Shown here: positions 1 through 8,901 of the stretch, in pieces
Layout: the number at the start of each line of letters is the position of its first letter
Numbering within the stretch: position 1 is the stretch's first letter
Notes under the pieces: model-generated
What the model was told of the DNA's origin: nothing
The model's input: the letters and a program-made list of their open reading frames with translations, nothing else
The model's database searches: none
Source of the DNA: Sphingopyxis sp. TUF1
GTDB taxonomy: Bacteria > Pseudomonadota > Alphaproteobacteria > Sphingomonadales > Sphingomonadaceae
Length of the DNA stretch: 64,000 bases
Reading direction: 5' to 3'
Assembly (NCBI RefSeq): GCF_036687315.1
Contig: NZ_CP144683.1
Span: 744,001 to 808,000, forward strand
Program-made: the position numbers and the translations under genes

Positions 1-444
1 GTCACGATCGACGCGCGCAGGGAGGCCGCCGACTATGTTGCGCTTCGTCAGGAGGCGGGCGATCCGGTCGCGATCTCAACCCCCACCGTGCCCGTTCCAT
101 GCAGCATCGCGCCGATCGCCTTCCGGCGCATCATGGGCAATCTGATCGACAACGCGATACGCTACGGCACCTACGCACGCGCCACGCTGCGCCAGGAAGA
201 CGGCGGGGTGATACTAGAAGTGATCGACAATGGGCCGGGCATTCCGGCGGAATTGCTCGATCGGCTGACGGCGCCGTTCGAACGGCTCGAATCGTCGCGC
301 ACGCGCAGCACCGGCGGCGCCGGGCTGGGGCTTTCGATCGTCAAGGCGCTGGCGGAGGCGAACGGCGGAAACCTTACGCTCGGCAACCGCGATACGGGCG
401 GGCTGCGCGCGACCGTCAGGCTTCCTGCGCCACCGACCACCTGA
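1..444 (+). CDS. sensor histidine kinase, C-terminal fragment
   Basis: The reading frame is open from the first base of the window, so the N-terminus (sensor, membrane and dimerisation parts) lies outside. What remains is the GHKL ATP-binding domain: an N box (NLIDNAIRYG, about positions 136-165), a G1 box (DNGPGIP) and a G2 box (GGAGLGLSIV). These are the nucleotide-binding motifs of two-component sensor kinases. The protein ends soon after the catalytic domain, so no receiver domain is fused at the C-terminus. Its partner regulator is not in this window and the signal cannot be told from this fragment. Confidence 0.9.
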   Translation, partial: VTIDARREAADYVALRQEAGDPVAISTPTVPVPCSIAPIAFRRIMGNLIDNAIRYGTYARATLRQEDGGVILEVIDNGPGIPAELLDRLTAPFERLESSRTRSTGGAGLGLSIVKALAEANGGNLTLGNRDTGGLRATVRLPAPPTT

Positions 445-520
445 CCGTACTCCACCGATTCCGCTCACCTCGTTCTTCGCTTTGCGATCGTGCGAAGCAC
501 GTCCCCGATTGACCTTGTCC

Positions 521-543
521 AAAAATTTTTACATTGAGTATGT
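521..543 (+). promoter_or_regulatory. candidate operator, TACATTGAGTA, upstream of the SDR gene
   Basis: An AT-rich stretch (A5T5) runs into TACATTGAGTA at 530-540, followed by TGT. The same arrangement (T-run, TACnTnnAGTATGT) recurs at 7406-7425 between the TonB receptor and the double TetR gene, with 8 of 11 core bases identical. It lies 28 bases upstream of the SDR start. Reading it as a shared regulator site is inference. Confidence 0.35.
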
Positions 544-567
544 ATAAATGGGAAAGGATGCGGGCAC

Positions 568-1386
568 ATGAGCTGGAATTGGAAATCGGGGACGGTCGTC
601 GTCACGGGCGCCGGGAATGGCATTGGCGCGGCGGTCGCGCTGGAACTTGCCACACGCGGCGCATCGCTCGCGCTGGTCGATGTCGATGCCGCGGCGCTGG
701 AAGTGACCAAGGCGCGCGTCGAGAGCCATGGCGTTCGCGCGCGGACCTATCAGGCCGACCTCGGCCAATCGAACGAAGTCGAAACGCTGGCCGAGCGCCT
801 GCTCGCCGATCATGGCGATATCATATGCCTGATAAACAATGCCGGCGTCGCAATGGTCGGGACAATCGAACAGGTCGATCCCGCCGAATTCGAATGGCTT
901 TTCAACATCAATTTCTGGGCACCGGTGCGGTTGACGCGGGCGCTGCTTCCCGAACTCCGTCGCCGCGAGTCCGCGCGCATTGCGAACGTGTCGAGCATTT
1001 TGGGAATCATTGCGGCCCCCGGCCAAGGGCCCTATGTCGCGTCGAAATTCGCGCTGCGCGGTTACAGCGAAACCTTGTCGATCGAGCTGGCCGACAGCGG
1101 GATCGCGCTCAGCACCGTCTATCCGGGCGGCATCGCGACCGACATTGCGCGCTCCGCCAAGATGGCGTCGGGCGTCGATCAGGACGTCGCAAAGGACGAC
1201 CTCGCGCGTTATGAAAAGGGGCTGACGACCAGCCCCGCCGATGCGGCCAGGATCATCGCCGACGGGATCGAACGGCGCGATTCGCGCATCCTGATCGGCA
1301 GTGACGCCCGGCGCGCGGACATCATCCAACGCATCTGGCCGTCGCGTTATATGAAGATTATTGCGCGCAAGATGGCGCGTCCCTGA
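568..1386 (+). CDS. SDR family NAD(P)-dependent oxidoreductase
   Basis: A 272-residue classical short-chain dehydrogenase/reductase. The Rossmann nucleotide-binding motif TGAGNGIG is at residues 13-20, the NNAGVA motif follows beta-strand 4, and the catalytic Ser143-Tyr156-Lys160 set is present (YVASK). Asp rather than Arg follows strand 2 (ALVDVD), which suggests NAD over NADP by the usual rule. The substrate cannot be told from sequence. The gene is convergent with the XRE regulator, with only 21 bases between them. The operator-like TACATTGAGTA sits just upstream, a weak link to the TonB/TetR locus. Confidence 0.88.
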   Translation: MSWNWKSGTVVVTGAGNGIGAAVALELATRGASLALVDVDAAALEVTKARVESHGVRARTYQADLGQSNEVETLAERLLADHGDIICLINNAGVAMVGTIEQVDPAEFEWLFNINFWAPVRLTRALLPELRRRESARIANVSSILGIIAAPGQGPYVASKFALRGYSETLSIELADSGIALSTVYPGGIATDIARSAKMASGVDQDVAKDDLARYEKGLTTSPADAARIIADGIERRDSRILIGSDARRADIIQRIWPSRYMKIIARKMARP

Positions 1387-1407
1387 ACGTTCGCCGGGGG
1401 CCGGACT

Positions 1408-2286
1408 TCAATAGGGGCAGAGAGGGTGCGAAACCGCGCCGAGACGGCTGAGGTCGGCCGGTAACAAGGTCCGCTTGCCGTCGTCGGCAAACACATGCTG
1501 GACGAAAAGACGCGCCCCCCCGGCAAACGGATATGTGCCGACCATATTGTGGAGCAGCCGGAACCGTCGGCTGCGTCCCGCCCCGAACTGCATATGCACG
1601 CGGAAATCCGGCCCCTGTTCGGACAGGGCAGCGCCGCGCCGCGCCCAGTCCACCGGAATGCCGGGCAATGACAATATCGAACGGAGGGTACGGCTTGCCG
1701 CGGCATTCTGGCCGACCAGCGCTTCCTGTTGCAGCGCGGTGAGCAACAGGCTGGCGACGTCGCGCCAGCCCGGCACGAAACGCCGCCAGCCATCTTCGTG
1801 CAGAAAGAGCATCAGCGCGTTGAGATCGTCGCCCTCGGCGATCCCGCCCAGATGGCGGCGGTGCGTCGCGACCCACGCCTTGTTGACGAGGCGGATCCGG
1901 CCGCACGGTGCAAATATACAGGCCGGCTCGGGATCGGCCTGCCGGAGGAGCAGCGCAAGCGTATCGTCAAGGTCTGCCCCCGGCGTCGCAGCGAGCGCGA
2001 GCGGCGAAGGAGCGTGGCCGGCCGCCAGCAGAAAGGTGGCGGTGTCCTGCGCCCCCAACCCCAACGCGCGCGCAAGGCCGTGCGTTACATCTTTTCCCGC
2101 GCGGGTCCGCCCATTTTCCAGGAAGCTGACATGACGCGGCGAAATTCCCGCCCGTTCGGCCAGTTCCTCCTGACTCAGCGCGAAAGAGGTGCGCCAGAAG
2201 CGCAGCATCGAACCGAAGCCCGGCCCCTGTCCGTTTTCAGGACGGGGCCGGGCCGTGGCGGCGCCGGCATATTTGACCGGCGTCAC
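1408..2286 (-). CDS. XRE family regulator with MmyB-like ligand-binding domain
   Basis: About 292 residues. An N-terminal helix-turn-helix of the XRE type (LSQEELAERAG, then SPRHVSFLENG) is followed by a roughly 200-residue domain resembling the MmyB-like C-terminal domain of ligand-binding XRE regulators. I chose the GTG at 2286 because it overlaps the stop of the upstream gene as GTGA and has GAGGG about 6 bases before it; an internal ATG at 2208, immediately before the HTH, is the alternative. It is the last gene of a tight minus-strand unit with the TonB receptor, serine hydrolase and DUF1254 genes, and so probably controls that unit. Confidence 0.82.
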   Translation of the reverse strand: MTPVKYAGAATARPRPENGQGPGFGSMLRFWRTSFALSQEELAERAGISPRHVSFLENGRTRAGKDVTHGLARALGLGAQDTATFLLAAGHAPSPLALAATPGADLDDTLALLLRQADPEPACIFAPCGRIRLVNKAWVATHRRHLGGIAEGDDLNALMLFLHEDGWRRFVPGWRDVASLLLTALQQEALVGQNAAASRTLRSILSLPGIPVDWARRGAALSEQGPDFRVHMQFGAGRSRRFRLLHNMVGTYPFAGGARLFVQHVFADDGKRTLLPADLSRLGAVSHPLCPY

Positions 2287-3698
2287 TGACCCTCGATCGG
2301 TTCGACCGCCGGCGGCATCCATTGGTGCTCGAGCATTGCCTTTTCGGGCCAATAGGCGCGGAGCGACAGCGCCAGCTGACCATCGCGCGGCGACGGCAAC
2401 CAGTTCGAACGAAGCGCCTCACCCGGATCTTCCGGCTGGATCAGGATTTCGAGCGATCCGTCGGCGCCGAGTTTGAGTTTGTCGAATTGCCGGATGGCAT
2501 AACGATTGTAGGGATTGGCGATCAGATAGCCTTCGCGGTCGTAGAGCGTGACCGACCAGAAGCCCTTGACCGGCGGAAACTGCCCCGGCGCAAAGCGGAT
2601 GCGATAGCGCTTCCCGCCAAGCAGCGGCTGACCTTTGCCGTCGACGCTCGCGTTCAGATAAACGGCATCTTCGGGCAGGTTCGCGCCGAGGCCAAAGGCC
2701 GCCACACCGGCGCGGATCTTATAATCGGTGCCATAGCTGCCGATCTTGTCCACCGCCTCGAACCCGGCCCAGCCCGTCGGGGTGCGCGACCGTTCGACAT
2801 CGGCGCGCGCAGTCAATACTTCCCACACGCTGTCCATCCCGCGCTGAAGCGCCGACTGCTCGCCCGACGAGCGGGCGTCCCAGGCGCGGATCTTCGAGGG
2901 CGCCAGACCCAGGGGGGCAAGCGTGGTGCGGATGAAAGGTTCGTCAGCCTTGGCCGGCGGGTTCTTCTCGATCAGCTTTGCAAAGCGCGCATAGAAGGTC
3001 TTTGCGTCCATCTTGCGAACGATTTCCAGCGGCTCGGTGCGTTTGCCGTCGCGGCCGCTCGGATCGGGCATGGCGGGGAGGAAGGTCTCGTCACCGACCC
3101 GGCTGAGCGGGCGAAGGTCGATCCGCCGCTGGAAAACTTGCGCCGGATACAGATCGTCGTCACCGCGAGCATGAATGCGCCCCAGAACCCATACCATGTC
3201 GGTCGGCGCGTCGATGCGTTCCATCCCTTCGGGCGTCGGCCCCGAATAATCGGGTCCTGCGATCAGGAAAGTCCGCGGCTTATTCCCGATCGTGCGAATG
3301 CCGGGCGCGGCAAAGACGTTCGTCCACGCGTCCATGAACTGGATGACATGATAGCGCCCGTCGTTTTCGGGGATGGTGAGGACCATCGGCTCTTTCCCCA
3401 GCGACAGCCACGCCGTCGAATAGAGCGTATCGACGTTGGGGCGGATGACGGTGCGGAAGCGCGCGTCGGCCAGGATGGGGATCGTGTAGAAGCGGTTCGG
3501 TTCGGCGTTGACCGCCGCCGGATGCTTGAAGGTTTCCTCGCGCGTGACATCCATCAGCACGAGCGGCATCGCATAAAGATAGGCCTCCGCAGCCGCGGTG
3601 ATCTCCGCTTTACGCTGCTGATAGCGATACGCGGCGAATCCGCCGATACCGAGGGCCAGAATGACCAGTCCGATTATGATCTTCATGCGGCGCGTCAT
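2283..3698 (-). CDS. DUF1254/DUF1214 domain-containing protein
   Basis: A 471-residue protein with one N-terminal membrane helix (IIIGLVILALGIGGFAAYRY) and an otherwise exported body. The N-terminal half matches the DUF1254 pattern (AYLYAMPLVLMDVTRE, then the TLYS segment). The C-terminal half matches DUF1214 (GFWSVTLYDREGYL, then NWLPSP). Proteins of this architecture are widespread and their biochemical function is not established. The ATG at 3698 is preceded by AAGGAG. The gene starts 20 bases after the serine hydrolase gene and overlaps the XRE gene by 4 bases, so it belongs to the same transcription unit. Confidence 0.88.
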   Translation of the reverse strand: MTRRMKIIIGLVILALGIGGFAAYRYQQRKAEITAAAEAYLYAMPLVLMDVTREETFKHPAAVNAEPNRFYTIPILADARFRTVIRPNVDTLYSTAWLSLGKEPMVLTIPENDGRYHVIQFMDAWTNVFAAPGIRTIGNKPRTFLIAGPDYSGPTPEGMERIDAPTDMVWVLGRIHARGDDDLYPAQVFQRRIDLRPLSRVGDETFLPAMPDPSGRDGKRTEPLEIVRKMDAKTFYARFAKLIEKNPPAKADEPFIRTTLAPLGLAPSKIRAWDARSSGEQSALQRGMDSVWEVLTARADVERSRTPTGWAGFEAVDKIGSYGTDYKIRAGVAAFGLGANLPEDAVYLNASVDGKGQPLLGGKRYRIRFAPGQFPPVKGFWSVTLYDREGYLIANPYNRYAIRQFDKLKLGADGSLEILIQPEDPGEALRSNWLPSPRDGQLALSLRAYWPEKAMLEHQWMPPAVEPIEGQ

Positions 3699-3718
3699 GG
3701 CTCGCTCCTTCCTGGATA

Positions 3719-4807
3719 TTATCCGTAAATCTCTAGCAGCGCGTTGCGCAGCGTGCGTTCTTCTTCGGAGATGCGGCGCAGCCGGTCCTTTAAGAAGATA
3801 ACGCCATGCAGCCCGCTTTCGCGGTCGACCCACGGATAGGTGCCGTAAAGTCCCGGGCTGGTTTCAAAGGTGCAGCGATCCTCGATCCGCCGTTCGCACC
3901 AATGGGCGAGCAGATAATCGACGTCTTTCCCCTGCGCACCGGGGGCGGTAAAACCTTTTCGCAGACCTAGCGTCATCACGCGGCCCATGCGTGCGACCGC
4001 ATCGGCCGACAGGACCTGCCGTCCCTGAACACGCCCGTTCTGCGCGATCATCGTCAGAAATACCGCGTAATCGCTTGCCGTGGTCCAGGCCCCGCCCTGC
4101 AGCATCGGATTGGCGGGCACATTATCGCGCGCGGGCGCCTGAAACGCCCCGCCCCACAGCGTGTTCACCATGCCGGTTGGCACCGCGATGCGTTCGTCGA
4201 AAATCTGCTGCCAGCGCTTGCCTGTGACCTGTTCGGCCGCTGCGCCAAGAAACTGGAGGTTGGCGCCGCCATAATCGAACTGGGTGCCCGGCTGCGAGGC
4301 CAGCGGAACCTGCGCGGCGAGCTGCGCCGAGCGCGTCAGCGAAATCGTCGGCGGCTGCTTGAATTCGACAAATTTCGTCAGGCTGGGAAGACCGGCGGTA
4401 TAAGACAGAAGCTGCGAGAGGCGCAGCGCGCCATATTCGGGCGGCAGATCGGGCACGTAGCGCGAAATCGGCGCTTCGAGATCGAGCAATCCGTCGTCCA
4501 CCAGCGACATGATCGTCGCGCCGACGAGCCACTTCGACGCCGACGCGATCGGCAATATTGTCCGGTCGTCGAAACCGCCGTGGTGGTGGTTGAGCAGCTT
4601 GTCTTCGCCGCGCATGACGACGACGGTGAACTGTTCCACCCCGCTCGCGCGCGCGAACGCCGCGATGGCGGCGTCCGCGCGCGTATCCCCCGTCGCTGGC
4701 GCCGGTCGAGAGGGCGACGCCAGCGACGGCACGCTGTCGCGGGCGGCAATGCCGCACCCTGCGAGCAGCGCGGCGACCGCGATGGAAAAGATCATTTGCC
4801 GGGTCAT
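3719..4807 (-). CDS. serine hydrolase, beta-lactamase/class C fold, lipoprotein
   Basis: A 362-residue serine hydrolase of the penicillin-binding-protein/class C beta-lactamase fold. An N-terminal lipoprotein signal (VAALLAGC) predicts attachment to the outer membrane or periplasmic face. The nucleophile motif SxxK is present as SASK and the YxN-like region as DYGGAN. Family members include esterases, peptidases and carboxypeptidases, so the substrate is open. AAGGAG lies just before the ATG. It sits between a TonB receptor gene and a DUF1254 gene in one unit, so hydrolysis of an imported or surface compound is a reasonable inference. A role in antibiotic resistance is not supported. Confidence 0.87.
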   Translation of the reverse strand: MTRQMIFSIAVAALLAGCGIAARDSVPSLASPSRPAPATGDTRADAAIAAFARASGVEQFTVVVMRGEDKLLNHHHGGFDDRTILPIASASKWLVGATIMSLVDDGLLDLEAPISRYVPDLPPEYGALRLSQLLSYTAGLPSLTKFVEFKQPPTISLTRSAQLAAQVPLASQPGTQFDYGGANLQFLGAAAEQVTGKRWQQIFDERIAVPTGMVNTLWGGAFQAPARDNVPANPMLQGGAWTTASDYAVFLTMIAQNGRVQGRQVLSADAVARMGRVMTLGLRKGFTAPGAQGKDVDYLLAHWCERRIEDRCTFETSPGLYGTYPWVDRESGLHGVIFLKDRLRRISEEERTLRNALLEIYG

Positions 4808-4838
4808 GACCGCTCCTTCGGCGGCTGCGAGAAGGGGA

Positions 4839-7295
4839 TCAAAACTTCACCATCGCATCGAGACCGATCACGCGCCCCTGACTCCAATAGGCGTTTCCGC
4901 CGATCTCGTTCAGCAGATAGCGCTTGTCGGTGAGGTTCTTGACGAAAGCCGTGAGCCGCCATTTTTCGTTGCGAACGCCGATACGCCCATCGACAAGCGC
5001 ATAGCCTTCATAATCCTGCGTCGCGAACGGGTTCTGCAATCCACCGTCGGCGAGCTGCACGCTGCCGCTGATGAAGCCGTCGAGCCCGCTGCCGATCGGA
5101 TGCTGATAGGCAAGGTTCAGCCCGACCTGATAGTCGCGCAGCCGCGGCACTTCATTTCCGCTGATGTCGACGATCTCGCCGTTCGCCGGGACCTTCGAAC
5201 CATCGTGGAACTTGCCGTCCTGAGTCGAGAAGCTCACGCTTGCGATCAGATCGCCCGCGCCGATCGGCTGCCGACGGCTCACCGTGGCTTCGAAGCCATA
5301 AGTATGCGCATCGCCTGCATTGACGAGCAGGAAGCCGCGCGCCGCGGCCGCGGTGATCGTCGCGACCTGGACGTCGGTGGTCAGCTCGTAGAAAAGCGCC
5401 GCTTCGGCTTTGAGGAAACCGCCGAAAAGCGATCCTTTCCAGCCAATTTCGCCCGAATAGGCATATTCGGGATCATAGAGCAGCAGCGTTTCCAGCGCCT
5501 GGCGCGTCGCGCCAGCGAGCAGCGCGGTGTTGAAGCCGCCCGGCCGATAGCCGGTCGCAAAGCGCAGATAGATATTCTGTCCCGCCGACGGTTCCCAGCG
5601 CAACGTCGCCGCGGGCGTGACGAACGACCATTTACGCTCGGCATCGATCCGAACCGTTTCGAGGCCAGGCGCGCACGCGGGCGCTTTAAGCGTCGGCGGA
5701 CAGAATTGCGCCGGCGCGGCGGGCAGCGGCCCGGCACCGTCGGGGTCGACCACGACGGGCGCCATCAGACCTGCAGGCACGGGTCCGGTGCCGAAATAAA
5801 CGAGCGGGTCGAGCGAATAGCGCTGAAAGTCAAACCGCTTGCGGTCGAACTGCGCACGCATCTCGGCGCCAAAGGTCAAGCGTTCTGCGATCGGAAATTC
5901 CAGCGAGCCGAAGATCGAGAAGGAGGTCAGCCGCTCGCTGAAATCATCCTTGCGCATCGACAGGCGCGCGGTGGTCCGGGCCGCGTTGGAAAGGACCGAT
6001 GCCGGAGAGGTCGCCGGTAGAAAGGCACCCGCCGCCCCCACGATGCAACCCGACCGCTGTTGCTGCGCTGCGCCCGTATATGCGGGGCAGTTGTCGGGGG
6101 ACGACGAAACGTCGCTGTCGGTGTCGAGCACTTCGGCGCCGATCAGCCATGAAACCGCCGATCCCTTGGGCGAGGCGAGATAGATTTGCCCGCCGGTACG
6201 GCGATAGCGTTCGGTCTGGCCGCCGCTGTAATCGAGGAAGAGCTGCGGGGTGCCGGGCGCGACGTCGATACCAGTCACGCCGTCGAAATGGTCGCCATCG
6301 TCGCCGGAGCGACCGCCGTCACGCACACCGTGCAGCACACGAACCGACAGATCCGCAAAAGCCAGGTTGGCGTCGGCCGCAAACTGGACCGTGCTGTCCT
6401 TGATCCTGGCATAACCGATCGTGTTCAGCTCGACCCGCTCATAGGGGGACGGGTCAAGCGGCCTGTTATCAAGCCGCGAAACGCGCTGCCCGATCGCGGT
6501 AAAGGACGGCGACAGGCTGTTGTAATGTTCGAAACGCAGGTCGAAACGCAGCCAGTCGGCGGGCTCGGCCATCGCGCTGACGCGGACGCCCTTGAAATTC
6601 TGCGTGTCGATGGCTTTGCCAGTGTCGAGATTGGTGATGAAACCATCATTCTGGTCGCTGTAAACCCCGCCGACCCGCACACCGGCGTGGGCACCGAGCG
6701 GCACGTTGAGCACGCCCTCGATCTCGACCTTTTCGGGATCGGAATAGCGCGCCATCAACTGGCCGCCGAGTTCGCTTTCGGGACGGTTCGAAATGATGTT
6801 GATCGCACCGCCGACCGAATTGCGGCCGAACAGCGCGCCCTGCGGCCCGCGCAAAATCTCGATCCGCTCCATGTCGAACAGGTCCATCCGGCTGAGCGTG
6901 CGCCCGCCGAAACCACCGCCCGCGCTGAACACGCCGTCGCGGAAAATGCCGGTCGCGGTTTCCGAAAAGCCAAGGCGCCCACCGCCCTGCCCGCGGATCG
7001 TGATGTCGTTGAGGAAATCGGGGCCCGAGGTGACGAGCGTCGCGCTCGGAACCTGGCGGAGATAATCGTCGACGTCGTCGAGGACGAGCAGTTCGCGCTC
7101 AGCCTCGCCCAGCGCGGTTATCGCGGCGGGCACGTCGGAGAGGCTTTCGGCACGCCGCCGCGCGGTGACCAAGATTTCGGCGTCGCCGGCGGTGCTGGCG
7201 CCGCTTTCCGACTGCGCCAGCGCGGGCGTTGCCAATGATGCCAGCCCCAGGCCGAACAGGCTGCCTGCCAGACAAGCGCCAAACCGTCGATCCAT
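4839..7295 (-). CDS. TonB-dependent receptor
   Basis: An 818-residue outer-membrane receptor. A Sec signal peptide (LASLATPALA, then QSESG) precedes a TonB-box-like segment (EILVTARRRAES), a plug domain (VPAAITAL, TIRGQG, ILRGPQGALFGRNSVGGAINI) and a long beta-barrel ending in a terminal phenylalanine (DAMVKF), as BAM substrates do. The start at 7295 has GGGAGG upstream; an earlier in-frame ATG at 7337 would put extra residues before the signal peptide and is unlikely. It is the first gene of a four-gene minus-strand unit and is transcribed away from the double TetR gene. The sequence resembles the general receptor family of sphingomonads; the ligand is not identifiable. Confidence 0.93.
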   Translation of the reverse strand: MDRRFGACLAGSLFGLGLASLATPALAQSESGASTAGDAEILVTARRRAESLSDVPAAITALGEAERELLVLDDVDDYLRQVPSATLVTSGPDFLNDITIRGQGGGRLGFSETATGIFRDGVFSAGGGFGGRTLSRMDLFDMERIEILRGPQGALFGRNSVGGAINIISNRPESELGGQLMARYSDPEKVEIEGVLNVPLGAHAGVRVGGVYSDQNDGFITNLDTGKAIDTQNFKGVRVSAMAEPADWLRFDLRFEHYNSLSPSFTAIGQRVSRLDNRPLDPSPYERVELNTIGYARIKDSTVQFAADANLAFADLSVRVLHGVRDGGRSGDDGDHFDGVTGIDVAPGTPQLFLDYSGGQTERYRRTGGQIYLASPKGSAVSWLIGAEVLDTDSDVSSSPDNCPAYTGAAQQQRSGCIVGAAGAFLPATSPASVLSNAARTTARLSMRKDDFSERLTSFSIFGSLEFPIAERLTFGAEMRAQFDRKRFDFQRYSLDPLVYFGTGPVPAGLMAPVVVDPDGAGPLPAAPAQFCPPTLKAPACAPGLETVRIDAERKWSFVTPAATLRWEPSAGQNIYLRFATGYRPGGFNTALLAGATRQALETLLLYDPEYAYSGEIGWKGSLFGGFLKAEAALFYELTTDVQVATITAAAARGFLLVNAGDAHTYGFEATVSRRQPIGAGDLIASVSFSTQDGKFHDGSKVPANGEIVDISGNEVPRLRDYQVGLNLAYQHPIGSGLDGFISGSVQLADGGLQNPFATQDYEGYALVDGRIGVRNEKWRLTAFVKNLTDKRYLLNEIGGNAYWSQGRVIGLDAMVKF

Positions 7296-7405
7296 GCTCA
7301 ATCCTCCCCATCTCAGCGCGCAGCTTGCCGGAGGCAAAAGGCCCCCTGCCGCGACTCTGTTTCTTCACGGTGTGGCTATGCGACGGACCGACCCGGCGTC
7401 AACAA

Positions 7406-7425
7406 TTTTTTTACTTCAAGTATGT
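7406..7425. promoter_or_regulatory. palindromic candidate operator TACTTCAAGTA
   Basis: TACTTCAAGTA at 7412-7422 is a perfect 11-base palindrome preceded by seven Ts and followed by TGT. It lies in the 211-base gap between the divergent TonB receptor and double TetR genes, where an autoregulatory TetR operator would be expected. A related copy is at 530-540. Confidence 0.5.
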
Positions 7426-7506
7426 CTCACACTGTCGGCGCGCCCTGGCGCAACGCCCGACTTGCCAATGTCCGGTCGGGCAGTATGGTACGGCGCCACA
7501 GGACTG

Positions 7507-8814
7507 ATGATGGCCACGTTGATCGAAAACCCTGCCGCCGCGAGGCGCACACCCGCCCCGGCGCGAAGCTCCCGGCCCACGCGTTATACGCCGCGCAAGC
7601 ACGACCGGCGGCGCGACGAGCTGGTGGCGATCGCCAGTGCGGAACTCAACGAACATGGGGTGCGCGGACTGGTCATGGCCGACGTCGCGGCGAAGGCCGG
7701 GATGAGCAAAGCCAATCTGACCTATTATTTCCGCCGCAAGGAAGATCTGGCCGAACGCTGTTTCGACGCTGCGATCGACGCCTATCGCGGCATGATCGCG
7801 GGCGCCTCGGAATCCCCCTCCCCGCGCGAGCGCGTCACCTCCCTGATCGCGCGCTACATCGACAGGGCCTCGGCCGCGATTACCGAAAAACTGCCGCCGC
7901 TCGCGATCCTCAGCGACATTCGCGCGCTGGAGGATGCGTATCAGACGCGCGCCGTCGAACGTTATCGCGAGATGCTCCACGAGGCCGCGGCGCTGATCGA
8001 GCGCTCCGACAGCGAAGCGCCCCATATTTACCGCACCGTGCCGCGTGCGCAGCTGATGCTCGTCCAGCTTTTCTGGTCGGCGGCCTGGCTTCCCAACTAC
8101 GCGCCCTCCGATCACCTTGGCGTCGCGCGCCGGATGACCGACATCGTTCTGGGGGGCATCAGCCGCGGCGAACCCAAGTGGGAAAGCGAATGGAGCCGCG
8201 ACGCCGCGCGCGTCGCCAGCCGCGATCATTCGGACGGCGATCGGCCGGAATTTTTCCGCACCGCGACGCGCCTCATCAACCAGCTGGGCTATCACGGCGC
8301 CTCGGTCGATCGCATCGCCGCCGAAATGCAGCAGACCAAGGGTGCAATCTATCATCACTTCGAATCGAAGGATGCGTTGCTGCTCGCCTGCTTCGAGCGC
8401 TCCTTTGCCCAGATGTGGGGCGTGATCGGCGACGTGGCGGCGATCAGCGACGATCCGAAGCGCCGCCTTCACACCACCGTCGCCGCGCTGATCGCCTTTC
8501 AGGTCGGCGAGCACGGTCCTTTCCTGCGCGACACCGCGCTGACCGCGCTGCCCATGGATACGCGCCTTCAGATGCTGGCCGAATGGAACCGCATCACGCT
8601 GCACCTCGCCTCGCTCGTCACCGACGCGATTGCCGCCGGCTGCGGCCGGCCGGTCGACGCGCTTCTCGCCGCGCAGGCGATCGCCGCGGGCATCAACGCC
8701 GCCGAAGAAATCAACCGCTTCATTCCCGAAGGCATCGTGGTTGACGTGGCCGAACTGTGCGCCCGCCCGCTCCTCTTCGGACTGTTGTTCGACGACCCCA
8801 CTGCCGCCGGCTGA
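7507..8814 (+). CDS. double-headed TetR family regulator (two TetR domains)
   Basis: A 435-residue protein containing two complete TetR/AcrR units in tandem. The first DNA-binding region (around residues 40-90) includes VAAKAGMSKANLTYYFRRKE; the second (around 250-300) includes IAAEMQQTKGAIYHHFESKD. Each is followed by a helical ligand-binding segment, and the total length is about twice the family norm. I chose the ATG pair at 7507/7510; the ribosome site is weak, and an in-frame ATG at 7468 is possible. It diverges from the TonB receptor and is followed by the decarboxylase-like gene, both of which it may control. A fused pair could bind DNA as a pseudo-tetrameric unit, which is inference. 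Confidence 0.88.
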   Translation: MMATLIENPAAARRTPAPARSSRPTRYTPRKHDRRRDELVAIASAELNEHGVRGLVMADVAAKAGMSKANLTYYFRRKEDLAERCFDAAIDAYRGMIAGASESPSPRERVTSLIARYIDRASAAITEKLPPLAILSDIRALEDAYQTRAVERYREMLHEAAALIERSDSEAPHIYRTVPRAQLMLVQLFWSAAWLPNYAPSDHLGVARRMTDIVLGGISRGEPKWESEWSRDAARVASRDHSDGDRPEFFRTATRLINQLGYHGASVDRIAAEMQQTKGAIYHHFESKDALLLACFERSFAQMWGVIGDVAAISDDPKRRLHTTVAALIAFQVGEHGPFLRDTALTALPMDTRLQMLAEWNRITLHLASLVTDAIAAGCGRPVDALLAAQAIAAGINAAEEINRFIPEGIVVDVAELCARPLLFGLLFDDPTAAG

Positions 8815-8901
8815 CATTTCCTTACCTGTCAGATCATGGTGCGGCGACGCTGCGCGCGCGAAAACTCCCGATCGGTAATCATCACCGCAAAGGAGTTTTT
8901 C

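Noticed and set aside
3719..4807. Antibiotic-resistance beta-lactamase
   Set aside because: The fold is shared by esterases and peptidases. The context (TonB receptor and DUF1254) and the lack of an ampR-type neighbour do not support resistance.
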